A stretch of 36,353 nucleotides of DNA from TMED8 sp038125725 (GTDB lineage: Bacteria; Pseudomonadota; Alphaproteobacteria; Rhodospirillales; Casp-alpha2). The stretch is taken from NCBI GenBank assembly GCA_038125725.1, contig JAYPEK010000037.1, forward strand, positions 1 through 36,353, given 5' to 3'. Below the pieces are notes generated by a model that saw nothing but the letters and a program-made list of their open reading frames with translations, had not been told where the DNA came from and ran no database searches. Shown here in pieces: positions 8,511 through 17,654 of the stretch; positions within the stretch are counted from its first letter, which is position 1; every line of letters begins with the position of its first letter. A program made the position numbers and the translations under genes.

Positions 8511-9590
8511 ATGAATAAATTTCACCGCCTTTCCGTTTTCGTCGTGCGTCTCATGATGGGGCTGGCGCTCGTCGGCTGGGCCGGCATGGCCCGGGCGGAG
8601 ACCTTCCAGGATTCCGCCGGACGGACGGTTGCTATTGCCGGCCCGGTGGGCAAGGTGTTTCCCGCCGGACCGCCGGCGTCGATCTTCCTCTACATGCTGG
8701 CGCCGGACCTGATGGCCGGCTGGACGCGCGCACCCAGGGGGGCGGAGCGGGGTCTCCTGGTACCGGCCTACGCGGACCTGCCGACCATCGGGCGGCTGAC
8801 CGGGCGCGGCGGCAGCGCCAACCTGGAGACCGTGTTGGCGGTGAAACCGGACCTGATCCTAGATTACGGCTCCATGAAACGGACCTACGTTTCCCTGGCG
8901 GACCGCGTACAGGCACAGATCAATATCCCCTATGCGCTGATCGATGGCCGCTTCGAGAAGATTGCCGACGCCATCGGCGCCGTCGGCCGCCTGATCGGCC
9001 GCGCGCAGGCGCTGGAACCGAAGGCGCGCGAAGCCGAACGCATCATGGCGGAGTTGAAGGCGGTGCGCGATGCGCTGCCGGCGGGGAAGGCACCGCGTGT
9101 TTATTACGGACGCGGCGCCGACGGGTTGCAGACCGGCGTTGGTGGCTCGATCAACGTCGAGCTGCTGAAGTATGCCGGCGCCGTCAATGTCGCCGCCGGC
9201 GAGGGTGTCGGGGGGCGCGGCAACCTGGCGTCGGTTTCCATCGAACAGGTGCTGGCTTGGGACCCGGATGTGATCCTGACCACGGACCCGAACTTCTACG
9301 ACCGGGTCTGGGCCGATGCCGTCTGGCAGCGCATGCGGGCGGTCCGGGCGGGGCGGGTCTATCTGTCGCCGACGCTGCCGTTCGGCTGGTTCGACCGGCC
9401 GCCGTCGGCGAACAGGCTGATCGGCTTACGCTGGCTGTTGGCGGTGCTCTATCCAGAGCGGTTCAATGCCGAGCTGGAAGCCGAGACCTGGCGCTTCTAC
9501 CGGTTGTTCTATCATCTGGATCTGAGCGACGCGCAACTGGCCCAGGTGCTGGGCCCCGGCACGCGGCCGGGCACCGGCCGATCGAAATGA
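8511..9590 (+). CDS. Periplasmic binding protein, FecB/BtuF/MolA type
   Basis: Probable periplasmic substrate-binding protein of a type II (BtuCD-like) ABC importer. Residues 1-29 form a signal peptide ending MARA, followed by the mature start ETFQDSAGRTVAI, a typical beginning for this family. The protein has the usual long-helix bilobed pattern and contains NLETVLAVKPDLILDYG and SIEQVLAWDPDVILTTDP, one in each lobe. Length 359 is normal. GGAG lies about 10 bases before the ATG. The stop overlaps the permease start as ATGA. Sequence alone does not separate ferric-siderophore, cobalamin and molybdate binders. The ModE-like site and the divergent mop gene favour molybdate or tungstate, as in the Haemophilus MolABC system. 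Confidence 0.85.
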   Translation: MNKFHRLSVFVVRLMMGLALVGWAGMARAETFQDSAGRTVAIAGPVGKVFPAGPPASIFLYMLAPDLMAGWTRAPRGAERGLLVPAYADLPTIGRLTGRGGSANLETVLAVKPDLILDYGSMKRTYVSLADRVQAQINIPYALIDGRFEKIADAIGAVGRLIGRAQALEPKAREAERIMAELKAVRDALPAGKAPRVYYGRGADGLQTGVGGSINVELLKYAGAVNVAAGEGVGGRGNLASVSIEQVLAWDPDVILTTDPNFYDRVWADAVWQRMRAVRAGRVYLSPTLPFGWFDRPPSANRLIGLRWLLAVLYPERFNAELEAETWRFYRLFYHLDLSDAQLAQVLGPGTRPGTGRSK

Positions 9591-10597
9591 GGCTTGCCGG
9601 CATTCCCTGGTTCGCGGCCGGGCTTGCCGGCCTGTTCGTATTGTTCTGCCTGTCGGCGGCGACCGGCCAGTATCCGCTTTCCGTTGGTGATGTGCTCGGC
9701 GCGCTTTGGCAGGGGATCAGTGGGGCGCGCGGCGACGATGCGGCGGCGACGGTGGTGCTCGATATCCGGCTGCCCAGGCTGGCGGCGGCGCTGCTGGTGG
9801 GGCTGGCGCTGGCGGCGTCAGGCGCCACCTACCAAACCGTGTTCCGCAATCCGCTGGTGGCGCCGGACATCCTGGGCGTCTCGGCCGGGGCCGGGCTGGG
9901 GGCGGTGTTCGCCATCTTCCTTTCCCTGCCGGTAGCCATGATCCAGGCCTTCGCCTTCGTCTTCGGGCTCGGCGCCGTGGCCATCGTCTACGGCATGGCC
10001 AAGGTGGTGCGGGGCGCGCATGAGCCGATTCTGGTGCTGGTGCTGGCCGGCGTGGTCATCGGCGCGGTGATGGGCGCGGGCATCTCGGCGCTTACCTACC
10101 TGGCCGATCCCTACGACCAGTTGCCGGCCATCACGTTCTGGCTGATGGGCAGTCTCGCCGGCGTCACCTACGACGATCTGATGGCCGCCTGGCCGGCGGT
10201 GGCGCTGGGGCTATTGCCGTTGGCGGCATTGCGCTGGCGGGTCAACCTGATGGCCTTGAGCGAGGACGAGGCCCGCGCGCTCGGCGTCGATACAGCAAGG
10301 CTCCGGGTCGGGTTGGTGGTCGCGGCGACGCTGATGACGTCTTCGGTGGTGGCGATCTCCGGCACCGTCGGCTGGGTCGGGCTGATCATTCCGCACATGG
10401 CGCGGTTCATCGTCGGGCCGGAATTCTCGCGACTTTTGCCGGCGACGGTGCTGATCGGTGCCGCTTACGTGCTGGCGGTCGATACCCTGGCGCGCAGTCT
10501 GGTGGCGGTGGAAATCCCCATCGGCATCCTCAACGCCTTCATCGGCGCGCCGCTGTTTCTCTGGGTGTTGGCCCGCGCGAGGCGCTCATGGTCGTGA
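9587..10597 (+). CDS. FecCD/MolB-type ABC permease
   Basis: Inner-membrane permease of a BtuC/FecCD-type importer, 336 residues with about ten hydrophobic segments. Family signatures include RLPRLAAALLVGLALAASGA with TYQTVFRNPLVAPDILGVSAGAGLGA after it, and the later region GTVGWVGLIIPHMARFIVG that contacts the ATPase. The ATG at 9587 was chosen because it overlaps the upstream TGA (ATGA) and gives the normal family N-terminus; the frame is open further upstream but that part is not conserved. Its 3' end overlaps the ATPase gene by 10 bases, so the three transport genes are translationally coupled. Substrate is inferred as molybdate from the locus. Confidence 0.92.
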   Translation: MRLAGIPWFAAGLAGLFVLFCLSAATGQYPLSVGDVLGALWQGISGARGDDAAATVVLDIRLPRLAAALLVGLALAASGATYQTVFRNPLVAPDILGVSAGAGLGAVFAIFLSLPVAMIQAFAFVFGLGAVAIVYGMAKVVRGAHEPILVLVLAGVVIGAVMGAGISALTYLADPYDQLPAITFWLMGSLAGVTYDDLMAAWPAVALGLLPLAALRWRVNLMALSEDEARALGVDTARLRVGLVVAATLMTSSVVAISGTVGWVGLIIPHMARFIVGPEFSRLLPATVLIGAAYVLAVDTLARSLVAVEIPIGILNAFIGAPLFLWVLARARRSWS

Positions 10598-11355
10598 GAT
10601 TGCAAGCGCAGGGTCTCGGCATCGGCTATCCGGACACGCCGGTGGGTCGCGGCCTCGATGTCGAATTCCAGGCCGACCGGATCACCATGTTGCTGGGGCC
10701 CAACGGTTGCGGCAAGACGACGCTGTTCCGTACGTTGCTGGGCCTGCTGCTGCCGCAGGCCGGCGAGGTGACGCTGGACGGTACGCCGCTGGCCGGGTTC
10801 TCCCGCGCCGAGGCGGCGCGGCGCCTGGCCTACGTGCCGCAGGTGGCGCAGGGCTATTTCCCTTATGCGGTACTCGACGTGGTGCTGATGGGGCGCGCGC
10901 CTTTCCTCGGCACCTTCGACCGTCCGGGCCCGGCCGACCGTGAGATCGCCATGGCCGCACTTCGCGACCTGGGCCTCATCGACATCGCCGAGCGGCCGTT
11001 CACCGCCATCAGCGGCGGCCAACGCCAACTGGCGCTGATTGCGCGCGGCCTGGCGCAGGACGCGCCGATACTGATCATGGACGAGCCGACGGCGAACCTG
11101 GATTACGGCAACCAGCACCGTATCCTGGCGCGCTGCCGCGAACTGGCGCGAAACGGCCGCGCGGTCATCGTCTCCACCCACAGCCCCGACCACGCGCTGG
11201 CCTATGCCGATCGCGTGGTGGTGATGAAGGCAGGCGCCGTCGTCGGTGCCGGGGGCGCGGAAGATGTGCTCACGGCCGAGACGCTCAGCCACGTCTACGA
11301 CATGCCGATCCGCGTGGCGGAGGTCGGCGGCCGGCCGGTGATCGCGCCGGCGTGA
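10588..11355 (+). CDS. ABC transporter ATPase, FecE/MolC type
   Basis: Cytoplasmic ATPase that powers the preceding permease. Walker A GPNGCGKTT is at 37-45, the Q-loop glutamine at 85, the signature ISGGQ at 141-145, Walker B ILIMDEP at 161-167 and the H-loop histidine at 198. Length 255 matches the FecE/BtuD group. It is the last gene of the operon and ends 6 bp before the convergent end of zapE, with no obvious terminator between them. There is no C-terminal TOBE domain of the ModC kind, which fits the type II importer class. Confidence 0.95.
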   Translation: MVVRLQAQGLGIGYPDTPVGRGLDVEFQADRITMLLGPNGCGKTTLFRTLLGLLLPQAGEVTLDGTPLAGFSRAEAARRLAYVPQVAQGYFPYAVLDVVLMGRAPFLGTFDRPGPADREIAMAALRDLGLIDIAERPFTAISGGQRQLALIARGLAQDAPILIMDEPTANLDYGNQHRILARCRELARNGRAVIVSTHSPDHALAYADRVVVMKAGAVVGAGGAEDVLTAETLSHVYDMPIRVAEVGGRPVIAPA

Positions 11356-11361
11356 GGTGGT

Positions 11362-12501
11362 TCAGCCCCGGTGGCCGAGGGCCAGGTAGTCGGGGGACTG
11401 CATCTCGATCAGGCGTGACGTGGTGCGTTCGAACTCGAAGGCGCCGTCACCTTCGGTATAGAGCTGCGTGGGGTCTGCATCGGCGGAGCAGACCAGCTTC
11501 ACCCGCGCATCGTAAAGCGCATCGATCAGGGTGACGAAGCGCTTCGCCTGATCGCGCTTGGCCGGGCCGAGCTTCGGGATGTCGGCGAGCACCAGGGTGT
11601 GGAACACCTCCGCCAGTGCCAGGTAGTCGCCGGGGCCCAGGGGCTGGCCGCAGAGATCGAGGAATTCGGCATAGGCGACGCCCTCGGCAGTCTTTGGCAG
11701 ATTGACCTCTCGTCCGTTAACGTCGAGCGCGCGCGCCTCGACCGGCATGCCGACGGAAAGCTCCTGGAAGGCACGGTCGAGCTTGGCGCGCGCCTCCGCG
11801 CCGTTCGGCGTGATGTAAATGTCCATCGCCTGCAACCGCTCAAGCCGGTAGTCGGTGCCATTGTCCAGTTCCATCACCTGCATCTTCTGCATGAAGATGT
11901 CGATGAACGGCAGGAAACGGTCGCGCTGCAGGCCGTCCTTGTAGAGGTCCTTGGGGTGGCGGTTCGACGTGGCGACGACGATCACGCCGCGCTCGAACAG
12001 GGCCTCGAACAGGCGGCCCAGGATCATCGCGTCGGCGATGTCGGTGACGTGAAACTCGTCGAAGCACAACAGCCAGGCGCGGTCGACGATGACCTTGGAA
12101 AGCGCCTCCACGGCGTCGCGGCTTTCCGGCACCTTGCCCGCCTTCTGCGCTTCGCGGAAGGCATGCAGGCGTTTGTGCACCTCTTGCATGAAGGTGTGGA
12201 AGTGGACGTGCTTCTTGGCTTCCGCGTCGACCGGCGTGTGGGCGAAGAACAGGTCCATGAGCATGGTCTTGCCGCGCCCGACGCCGCCCCAGAAATAGAG
12301 ACCCTTGGGTTTCTGCCGTTTGGCGCCGCCGAAGCCCAGCCGCGCGCGCCAGCCGGTGCGGCCCATTTGTTCGGCGTAATCCACGAGATCGTCGGAAAGC
12401 GCCTGCAGGCGCCGCATGGCCTCCGCCTGGATCGGGTCGGAGCGAATCTCGCCAGCGGCGACCAGGGCTTCGTAGGCCGCGAGCGGTTCTGCGTCGGCCA
12501 T
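11362..12501 (-). CDS. zapE: ZapE/AFG1-like cell-division ATPase
   Basis: AFG1-family P-loop ATPase of 379 residues. In gammaproteobacteria ZapE acts at the division ring, and the mitochondrial relatives act in protein quality control. Walker A GGVGRGKT is at 72-79 and Walker B LLCFDEF at 144-150, followed by HVTDIADAMILGRLFEALF and the sensor-like VVATSNRHP, all strong family signatures. In many alphaproteobacteria zapE lies directly beside mdh. Here the Mo transport locus separates the two. It follows the SAF-domain oxidoreductase gene by 11 bp, so the two may be cotranscribed. Confidence 0.94.
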   Translation of the reverse strand: MADAEPLAAYEALVAAGEIRSDPIQAEAMRRLQALSDDLVDYAEQMGRTGWRARLGFGGAKRQKPKGLYFWGGVGRGKTMLMDLFFAHTPVDAEAKKHVHFHTFMQEVHKRLHAFREAQKAGKVPESRDAVEALSKVIVDRAWLLCFDEFHVTDIADAMILGRLFEALFERGVIVVATSNRHPKDLYKDGLQRDRFLPFIDIFMQKMQVMELDNGTDYRLERLQAMDIYITPNGAEARAKLDRAFQELSVGMPVEARALDVNGREVNLPKTAEGVAYAEFLDLCGQPLGPGDYLALAEVFHTLVLADIPKLGPAKRDQAKRFVTLIDALYDARVKLVCSADADPTQLYTEGDGAFEFERTTSRLIEMQSPDYLALGHRG

Positions 12502-12512
12502 GGCCGGGCGTC

Positions 12513-13937
12513 CTACTCCGCCGCCGCCAGGCCGGTTGTGTTGCCGTCGCCTTTGTCGTCGCTCTTGCCGGCGCCGCGACCGGCTGCCTGGCCGCCGAAC
12601 ATGGCTTCCATCTCGCGGCGCAGAAGGTAGACCGGCTCGGTGCGGCGCTCGGTCGAGAGCTCGACGTCGTTCCAGGTGACGACGCGGCCCGCCGCCACCG
12701 GGTTCTTGAGGGTGAGGTCGCGCGCCAGACCGATCGGCAGCGCGCGCATGGCCAGCGCGTCGTTGGCGACCATCAGCCGGCCCCAGACGGTATAGCCGCC
12801 TTCGCCGTCAAGCACCTCGCCGGGTTTCAGGTCGCGCTTGGCGGTTGCCGCCACGTCGGCGCGGAAGCCGGTGGCTACGCCTGTCGGCTGGCCGTTGACG
12901 GCGGCCCAGGCGACGCTGACCGGCAGTTCCAGCCCGATTAGATGATACGGCCGCCAAAGCGCCGAATAGCGCCCCGACGGATCGGTGATCAATCCGTAGT
13001 CGGAAAAGCAGTCGGCGACGTAGTCGCTGGGCGCCTCGAAGGAGACATAGACGCCCCAGCGGAGATCGTGCTCCAGTTCCTCGCCGTTCGGCCCGCAACT
13101 GGAGATCACCTCCACCTGGCCCTTGTGGTGCAGCTTGCCGCCGTCGGCCTCGGGGATCAGGGTGGAGGCGATGTCTTCGACGTTGCAGGCAGGGAAGGTC
13201 AGGCCCTTGGGCGCGGGGGTGAGGCCGGTGGCATTGGCCACTGCGGCCATCTCGATGCCGGACTTGGTGCCGTCGAGGAAGGAATTGAACATCTTGGCGT
13301 TCATGCCGCTGGCCGCCGCGCGCTCGGGCGTCAGGCCATAGTGGTCCCAGACCGTGTCCGGCGTCGAGGCATGGAAGTTGGGCTGGTACTTGGTGCCCTT
13401 GCCCGCGGCTACTACGTCCAGGCCGCAACTCCGGGCCCAGTCGACCTGCTCGCAGATCAGGGCCGGCTGGTCGCCGTAGGCCATGGAATAGACGACGTTC
13501 GCCTGTCGCGCCTTCAAGGCCAGCAGCGGCCCGACCAGCACGTCGGCCTCGACGTTGACCATGATCACGTGGCGGCCGCGTTCGATGGCCTTGAGCGCGT
13601 GGCGGGCGCCGACTTCCGGATCGCCGGTGGCTTCGATGATGACCTCGATGCCGCCGGCGTCGATGACCCGCTCGGCGTCGTCGGTGATGAAGGTGGTGCC
13701 CTTGGCCAGCGCCTTGGCGGCAGAGCCGGCGGCGTACTGTTCGGCCGGCCAGCCGGTGGACTTCAGGTTCTCGCGGGCGCGTTCGGGGCTCAGGTCGGCG
13801 ATGGCCATGACGTGGATGCCGGGCACGCGCCTCGCTTGCGAGAGAAACATGGTGCCGAATTTGCCGGCGCCGATCAGGCCGACACGCACAGGTCGACCGG
13901 CATCGGCGCGGGCTTGCAGCAGGCGATGCAGGTTCAT
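12513..13937 (-). CDS. NAD(P)-dependent oxidoreductase with C-terminal SAF domain
   Basis: A 474-residue protein with an N-terminal Rossmann domain (VGLIGAGKFGTMF, 19-31) like homoserine dehydrogenase, and the segment EVIIEATGDPEVGARHALKAIERGRHVIMVN. The C-terminal part, with LKPGEVLDGEGGYTVWGRL, is a SAF-like domain as found in antifreeze-related and FlgA-type proteins. Proteins of this architecture are often labelled homoserine dehydrogenase-like or SAF-domain oxidoreductases and some take part in sugar-acid breakdown. I cannot name the substrate. The last 27 residues are low-complexity and polar and probably disordered. AAGGAATT precedes the ATG. zapE follows after 11 bp. The upstream gap is shared with the divergent hydroxylase gene. 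Confidence 0.8.
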   Translation of the reverse strand: MNLHRLLQARADAGRPVRVGLIGAGKFGTMFLSQARRVPGIHVMAIADLSPERARENLKSTGWPAEQYAAGSAAKALAKGTTFITDDAERVIDAGGIEVIIEATGDPEVGARHALKAIERGRHVIMVNVEADVLVGPLLALKARQANVVYSMAYGDQPALICEQVDWARSCGLDVVAAGKGTKYQPNFHASTPDTVWDHYGLTPERAAASGMNAKMFNSFLDGTKSGIEMAAVANATGLTPAPKGLTFPACNVEDIASTLIPEADGGKLHHKGQVEVISSCGPNGEELEHDLRWGVYVSFEAPSDYVADCFSDYGLITDPSGRYSALWRPYHLIGLELPVSVAWAAVNGQPTGVATGFRADVAATAKRDLKPGEVLDGEGGYTVWGRLMVANDALAMRALPIGLARDLTLKNPVAAGRVVTWNDVELSTERRTEPVYLLRREMEAMFGGQAAGRGAGKSDDKGDGNTTGLAAAE

Positions 13938-14071
13938 GCGGGCAATTCCTTGTCAGGGGTGCGAATGGGGTACCATATATACACCATCAAGCTTGCCGGT
14001 CGAAACCCATCGACGCAAGCCCCGGCCTTTTCGTCATGGACGATGCCAAAGAAACCGCCCGAGAGAACGCC

Positions 14072-14878
14072 ATGGACACCTTCACTGCCTTCATTCTCGA
14101 AAACGAACCCGCCATCCGGCTCGGCGTGTTCTTCGGCGTGTTCGCGGTGATGATCGCCTGGGAAGTCGCCGCCCCGCGCCTGCGGCTTGCCTTGCCGCGC
14201 AGCCGGCGCTGGCCGGCCAATATCGGCATCGTGGTTCTGAATACGCTGCTGGTGCGGCTGATTTTTCCGGTGCTGCCGGTAGGCGTCGCCGCTTGGGCGG
14301 CGGGGGAGGGGTACGGCCTGTTCAACTGGCTGGACGTGCCGGCCTGGCTGGCGGCGCTCTTGAGCGTCCTGATCCTGGACTGCGCCATCTATGCCCAGCA
14401 CGTGGTGTTCCACAAGGTGCCGGTGCTGTGGCGGCTGCACCGCATGCACCACGCCGATACCGGCTACGACGTGACCACCGGCGCGCGTTTCCATCCGATC
14501 GAAATCCTGATGTCGATGGTCATCAAGATGGCCATCGTCGTCGCCATCGGCGCGCCGGCGGTGGCGGTGGTGCTGTTCGAGGTTCTGCTCAACGGCACCG
14601 CCATGTTCAACCACGGCAACGTCAGCCTGCCCGGCCCCATCGACCGCCTGGTCCGCCTGGTGCTGGTGACCCCCGACATGCACCGGGTGCATCATTCCTC
14701 GGTCCAGGTGGAGACCGACAGCAACTACGGCTTCGCGCTTTCTGTCTGGGACCGGCTGTTCGGCACCTACGCGCCCGAACCCGCCGCCGGCCACGACGGC
14801 ATGCAGATCGGCCTTGAATATCTGCGCGACCCGGCCGAGCAGCGTCTGGACCGGATGCTGACCCAGCCCTTCCGCTAA
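14072..14878 (+). CDS. Sterol desaturase / fatty-acid hydroxylase family membrane protein
   Basis: Integral-membrane di-iron oxygenase of the fatty-acid hydroxylase superfamily, about 268 residues. Histidine clusters expected for the metal site are visible: HVVFH, LHRMHHAD, RFHPIE and MHRVHHSS. Four or more hydrophobic segments occupy the N-terminal half. I chose the ATG at 14072 because GAGAG lies upstream at a fitting distance; an in-frame ATG at 14036 would add 12 residues. Substrates in this family range from sterols to fatty acids, carotenoids and ether lipids, and nothing nearby decides between them. It is divergent from the SAF oxidoreductase. A regulatory link to it is possible but not shown. 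Confidence 0.85.
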   Translation: MDTFTAFILENEPAIRLGVFFGVFAVMIAWEVAAPRLRLALPRSRRWPANIGIVVLNTLLVRLIFPVLPVGVAAWAAGEGYGLFNWLDVPAWLAALLSVLILDCAIYAQHVVFHKVPVLWRLHRMHHADTGYDVTTGARFHPIEILMSMVIKMAIVVAIGAPAVAVVLFEVLLNGTAMFNHGNVSLPGPIDRLVRLVLVTPDMHRVHHSSVQVETDSNYGFALSVWDRLFGTYAPEPAAGHDGMQIGLEYLRDPAEQRLDRMLTQPFR

Positions 14879-14973
14879 GTCCGGGCGCGGCTGGTGAAAC
14901 ATACCCGGTTCGGATATACAACCCATACGGTTGCTGGCGGAGGCATGGCAGCGACAATGGCGGGACGACGGAA

Positions 14974-16824
14974 ATGAGCGGTAGCGCATCGTCCGAGACG
15001 GAGGACATGGAGGACGGCGCGCGGGTGTCCGGTGCGGCGCTCTATTCTTTCCGCGTACGAACCGCCTATGCCTCGTTTCTTCCCATCGCGGCCGGGAACC
15101 TTGTCAACGGCGCGATCGTCTTGGCTATCGTTCACGGCAGCGTATCGACCGGCCGAACGGTATCGTGGGCGGTGGTGCTGGTGCTTTCGGTGTTGTTTCG
15201 GGCCGAACTGTTCCGCCGTTTCCACCGGGCGCGGCCGGCCGGGTCGGCGTTGCGGTTGTGGGCCGGCCTTTATGCGGTGAGCGCGATCCTTTCCGCCTGC
15301 ATCTGGGGCCTGGCCGGCTGGTTCTTCCCGATCTTCGAGGCGCCGCACACGCAATTGGTGACGGCGGTCATCATCGCCGGCATGGTCGCCGGCGCGTTTT
15401 CGACGCTGCGGACCCAACCGCGCGTCTACATGGCCTTCATCGCGGCGGCGGTGCTGCCACTGATCGCTAGGTTCCTTACCTTTCCGGGGATCGAGTATCC
15501 GCTGCTTTGTATCGCTTTCGCGCTGTTCGCCACATTGATGTCGGTGCAGGGTTTTCGCATTTCCAGGCAGCTGGAACTCAGCGAGACGCGACGGCTGACC
15601 AATCTCGCCCTGGTCGGTGACCTGTACGCCGCGAAGACCAGCGCCGAGGCCGCGAACGTGGCGAAATCGGAGTTCCTCGCCACCATGAGCCATGAGATCC
15701 GGACGCCGATGACCGGGGTCATGGGATTTGCCGACGCGCTGCTGGCCGACGACCTGCCGGACGCCAGCGCCGAGAAGGTCAGGCGCATCAAGCACTCGAC
15801 CCAATCGCTGCTGCGGATTCTCAATGAAATCCTGGATATGTCGAAGCTCGAGGCGGGGCGCATGGAAATCGAACGGCTCGATTTCCGGCTCGACGACCTC
15901 ATGCGCGAGGTGATCAATCATTTCGCCGAGAACCGCGACGGCCAGCTCACGTTTGAGTTTCGCCTGTCCGATGATTTTCCGGAGGCCGTGAACGCCGACC
16001 CCACTCGGGTCCGCCAGGTGCCGATCAACCTGGTCGGCAACGCGGTCAAGTTCACCGAGTGCGGACAGGTGCGCCTGGAAGGGGCCCTCATTGACGGCGA
16101 CGGCCAATCGCCGCTGATCCGGATCGAGGTTTCCGACACCGGTATCGGCATGTCGGATGCGGCGTTGGAAAAGCTGTTCAACGATTTCACCCAGGCCGAT
16201 GCGTCCATCACCCGCAAGTTCGAGGGGACCGGCCTCGGGCTCTCCATTTGCAAACGGCTGGTCGAGTTGATGGGCGGAAAAATCGGCGCCGAAAGCACCG
16301 AGGGCGAGGGCAGTCGGTTCTGGTTCACGCTACCCTACGTCGCCTCGGTGTCGCCGGCCGGCGAGTTGACCCCGGCAGCCGGCTTGGGTGACGCGCGGAT
16401 CGAGACCCTCAAACCGCTGCATGTTCTCGTGGCCGAGGACAACGAGGTCAATCGCATTGTCATCGCCCAGACCCTGGACGCTTTCGGTCACCGTTACCGG
16501 TTTGCGTTCGACGGCGGCCAGGCGGTGAAGACGCTCGAGGACGGCGACTACGACCTGATTTTGATGGACGTGCGCATGCCGAACGTCTCGGGTACCGACG
16601 CGACCCGCATGATCCGGCGCATGGACGGAGACAAGGCCGGTATTCCGATCATCGCGCTCACCGCCGATGCCATGGTGGAAAACCGCGAAGGATATTTCCA
16701 AGCGGGGATGAACGCGGTTGCCGCGAAACCGATCAACCGCGCCGATCTGGCCGCCGCCATTAATGACGCCTGCGGCATGCGTGTTCACGCCATTCACTCG
16801 GCGGCGCCCGCCGTCGCGCCATGA
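14974..16824 (+). CDS. Membrane-anchored hybrid histidine kinase
   Basis: Hybrid sensor kinase of 616 residues. Residues 25-195 hold about six membrane helices with little periplasmic loop, so sensing is probably within the membrane. A short coiled linker is followed by HisKA, with phospho-histidine H240 in SHEIRTPMTG. The ATPase domain has the N box NLVGNAVKF (352-360), G1 DTGIGM and G2 GTGLGL. A receiver domain follows, with acidic D489, acceptor D532 in LMDVRMP and lysine K585. Two oddities stand out. P350 sits where a hydrophobic residue normally precedes the N box (RQVPINL instead of RQVLINL). The TGA at 16822 is followed in frame by a coding-like stretch. A partner regulator is not adjacent. 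Confidence 0.92.
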   Translation: MSGSASSETEDMEDGARVSGAALYSFRVRTAYASFLPIAAGNLVNGAIVLAIVHGSVSTGRTVSWAVVLVLSVLFRAELFRRFHRARPAGSALRLWAGLYAVSAILSACIWGLAGWFFPIFEAPHTQLVTAVIIAGMVAGAFSTLRTQPRVYMAFIAAAVLPLIARFLTFPGIEYPLLCIAFALFATLMSVQGFRISRQLELSETRRLTNLALVGDLYAAKTSAEAANVAKSEFLATMSHEIRTPMTGVMGFADALLADDLPDASAEKVRRIKHSTQSLLRILNEILDMSKLEAGRMEIERLDFRLDDLMREVINHFAENRDGQLTFEFRLSDDFPEAVNADPTRVRQVPINLVGNAVKFTECGQVRLEGALIDGDGQSPLIRIEVSDTGIGMSDAALEKLFNDFTQADASITRKFEGTGLGLSICKRLVELMGGKIGAESTEGEGSRFWFTLPYVASVSPAGELTPAAGLGDARIETLKPLHVLVAEDNEVNRIVIAQTLDAFGHRYRFAFDGGQAVKTLEDGDYDLILMDVRMPNVSGTDATRMIRRMDGDKAGIPIIALTADAMVENREGYFQAGMNAVAAKPINRADLAAAINDACGMRVHAIHSAAPAVAP

Positions 16825-16932
16825 AACGCTGCGCGGCCGGACGAGGAGCCGGCGCCCAGCGCCGAGATCGACGGTTTCCTCGCCGAGCTGGCGGCGCTCG
16901 GCGACGACACGGAATCCGAAAAAGATACCTGA
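16825..16932 (+). other. In-frame coding-like continuation after the kinase TGA
   Basis: The frame of the hybrid kinase stays open after its TGA (16822-16824) for 35 codons to a second TGA at 16930. The reading is NAARPDEEPAPSAEIDGFL and then AELAALGDDTESEKDT, with a Pro/Glu linker and a short amphipathic helix, as seen at the ends of signalling proteins. It could be the original C-terminus cut off by a CGA-to-TGA change, a read-through extension, or chance. No ribosome site or start is present within it. Confidence 0.45.
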
Positions 16933-17002
16933 CCACCTGCCCGGTTGAGCGGCGCGCCCGTCTGGTCTAGCGTTTCCCGGTTCCAGCAGAGAGGAGACAT
17001 CC

Positions 17003-17641
17003 GTGCAATACCAACCCAAGGACGGCCACGGCCTGCCCAAGAATCCCTTCAACAGCCTGGTCGTGCCGAGGCCCATCGGCTGGATCAGTTCCGTCGACGG
17101 TGCCGGCAACGTCAACCTGGCGCCCTACAGCTTTTTCAACGCTGTTTCCTACCGCCCGCCGACGGTGATGTTCTCCGCGGGCACCGGCGAGGTCGAGGAC
17201 GACCGCAAGAAGGATTCGCTGCGCAATATCCTGGAGACCGGAGAGTTCGTGCATAACTTCGTCACCTGGGACAACAAGGAAGCGATGAACGCATCGTCGG
17301 TCACCGCGCCCAAGGACTTCGACGAACTGGCCGCCGCCAAGCTGACGCCGCTCAAATCGGAACTGGTGAAGCCGCCGCGCGTCGCCGAATCGCCGATCCA
17401 TTTCGAATGCAAGCTGGTCGGCACCTACGACCTGCCGAACACCACCGGCGCCGACACCTATACGGTGATCTTCGGCGAGGTGATCATGGTGCACATCGCC
17501 GACGAGATTTTGACCGATGAGGGCCGCATCGATATCGGCCGCCTGCACCCGGTGGCGCGCATGGGTTATCAGGACTATTCCCAGGTGACGGCGGAAACCG
17601 TGTTCACCATGGACCGCCCGTCCAGCCATCCGTACGAATAG
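17003..17641 (+). CDS. Flavin reductase-like / FMN-binding split-barrel protein
   Basis: A 212-residue protein of the flavin reductase-like (DIM6/NTAB) family. Signatures are FNSLVVPRPIGWISSVD (17-33) and NVNLAPYSFFNAVSYRPPTVMFS, which form the FMN-binding split barrel. The start is GTG at 17003, chosen because AGAGGAG lies at a proper distance and the N-terminus matches the family pattern. Members either supply reduced flavin to a monooxygenase or act as flavoprotein oxidoreductases. No monooxygenase is adjacent. It opens a four-gene plus-strand run with a cupin, an EutB-like dehydratase and an EutC-like reductase, with gaps of 13 and 3 bp and then an 11-bp overlap. Confidence 0.85.
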   Translation: MQYQPKDGHGLPKNPFNSLVVPRPIGWISSVDGAGNVNLAPYSFFNAVSYRPPTVMFSAGTGEVEDDRKKDSLRNILETGEFVHNFVTWDNKEAMNASSVTAPKDFDELAAAKLTPLKSELVKPPRVAESPIHFECKLVGTYDLPNTTGADTYTVIFGEVIMVHIADEILTDEGRIDIGRLHPVARMGYQDYSQVTAETVFTMDRPSSHPYE

Positions 17642-17654
17642 GGAGACCCCACCC

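Noticed and set aside
13938..14071. AT-rich GGTACCATATATACACC as a GntR-type operator between divergent genes
   Set aside because: The half sites match poorly and no regulator gene is adjacent; it may simply be promoter sequence.
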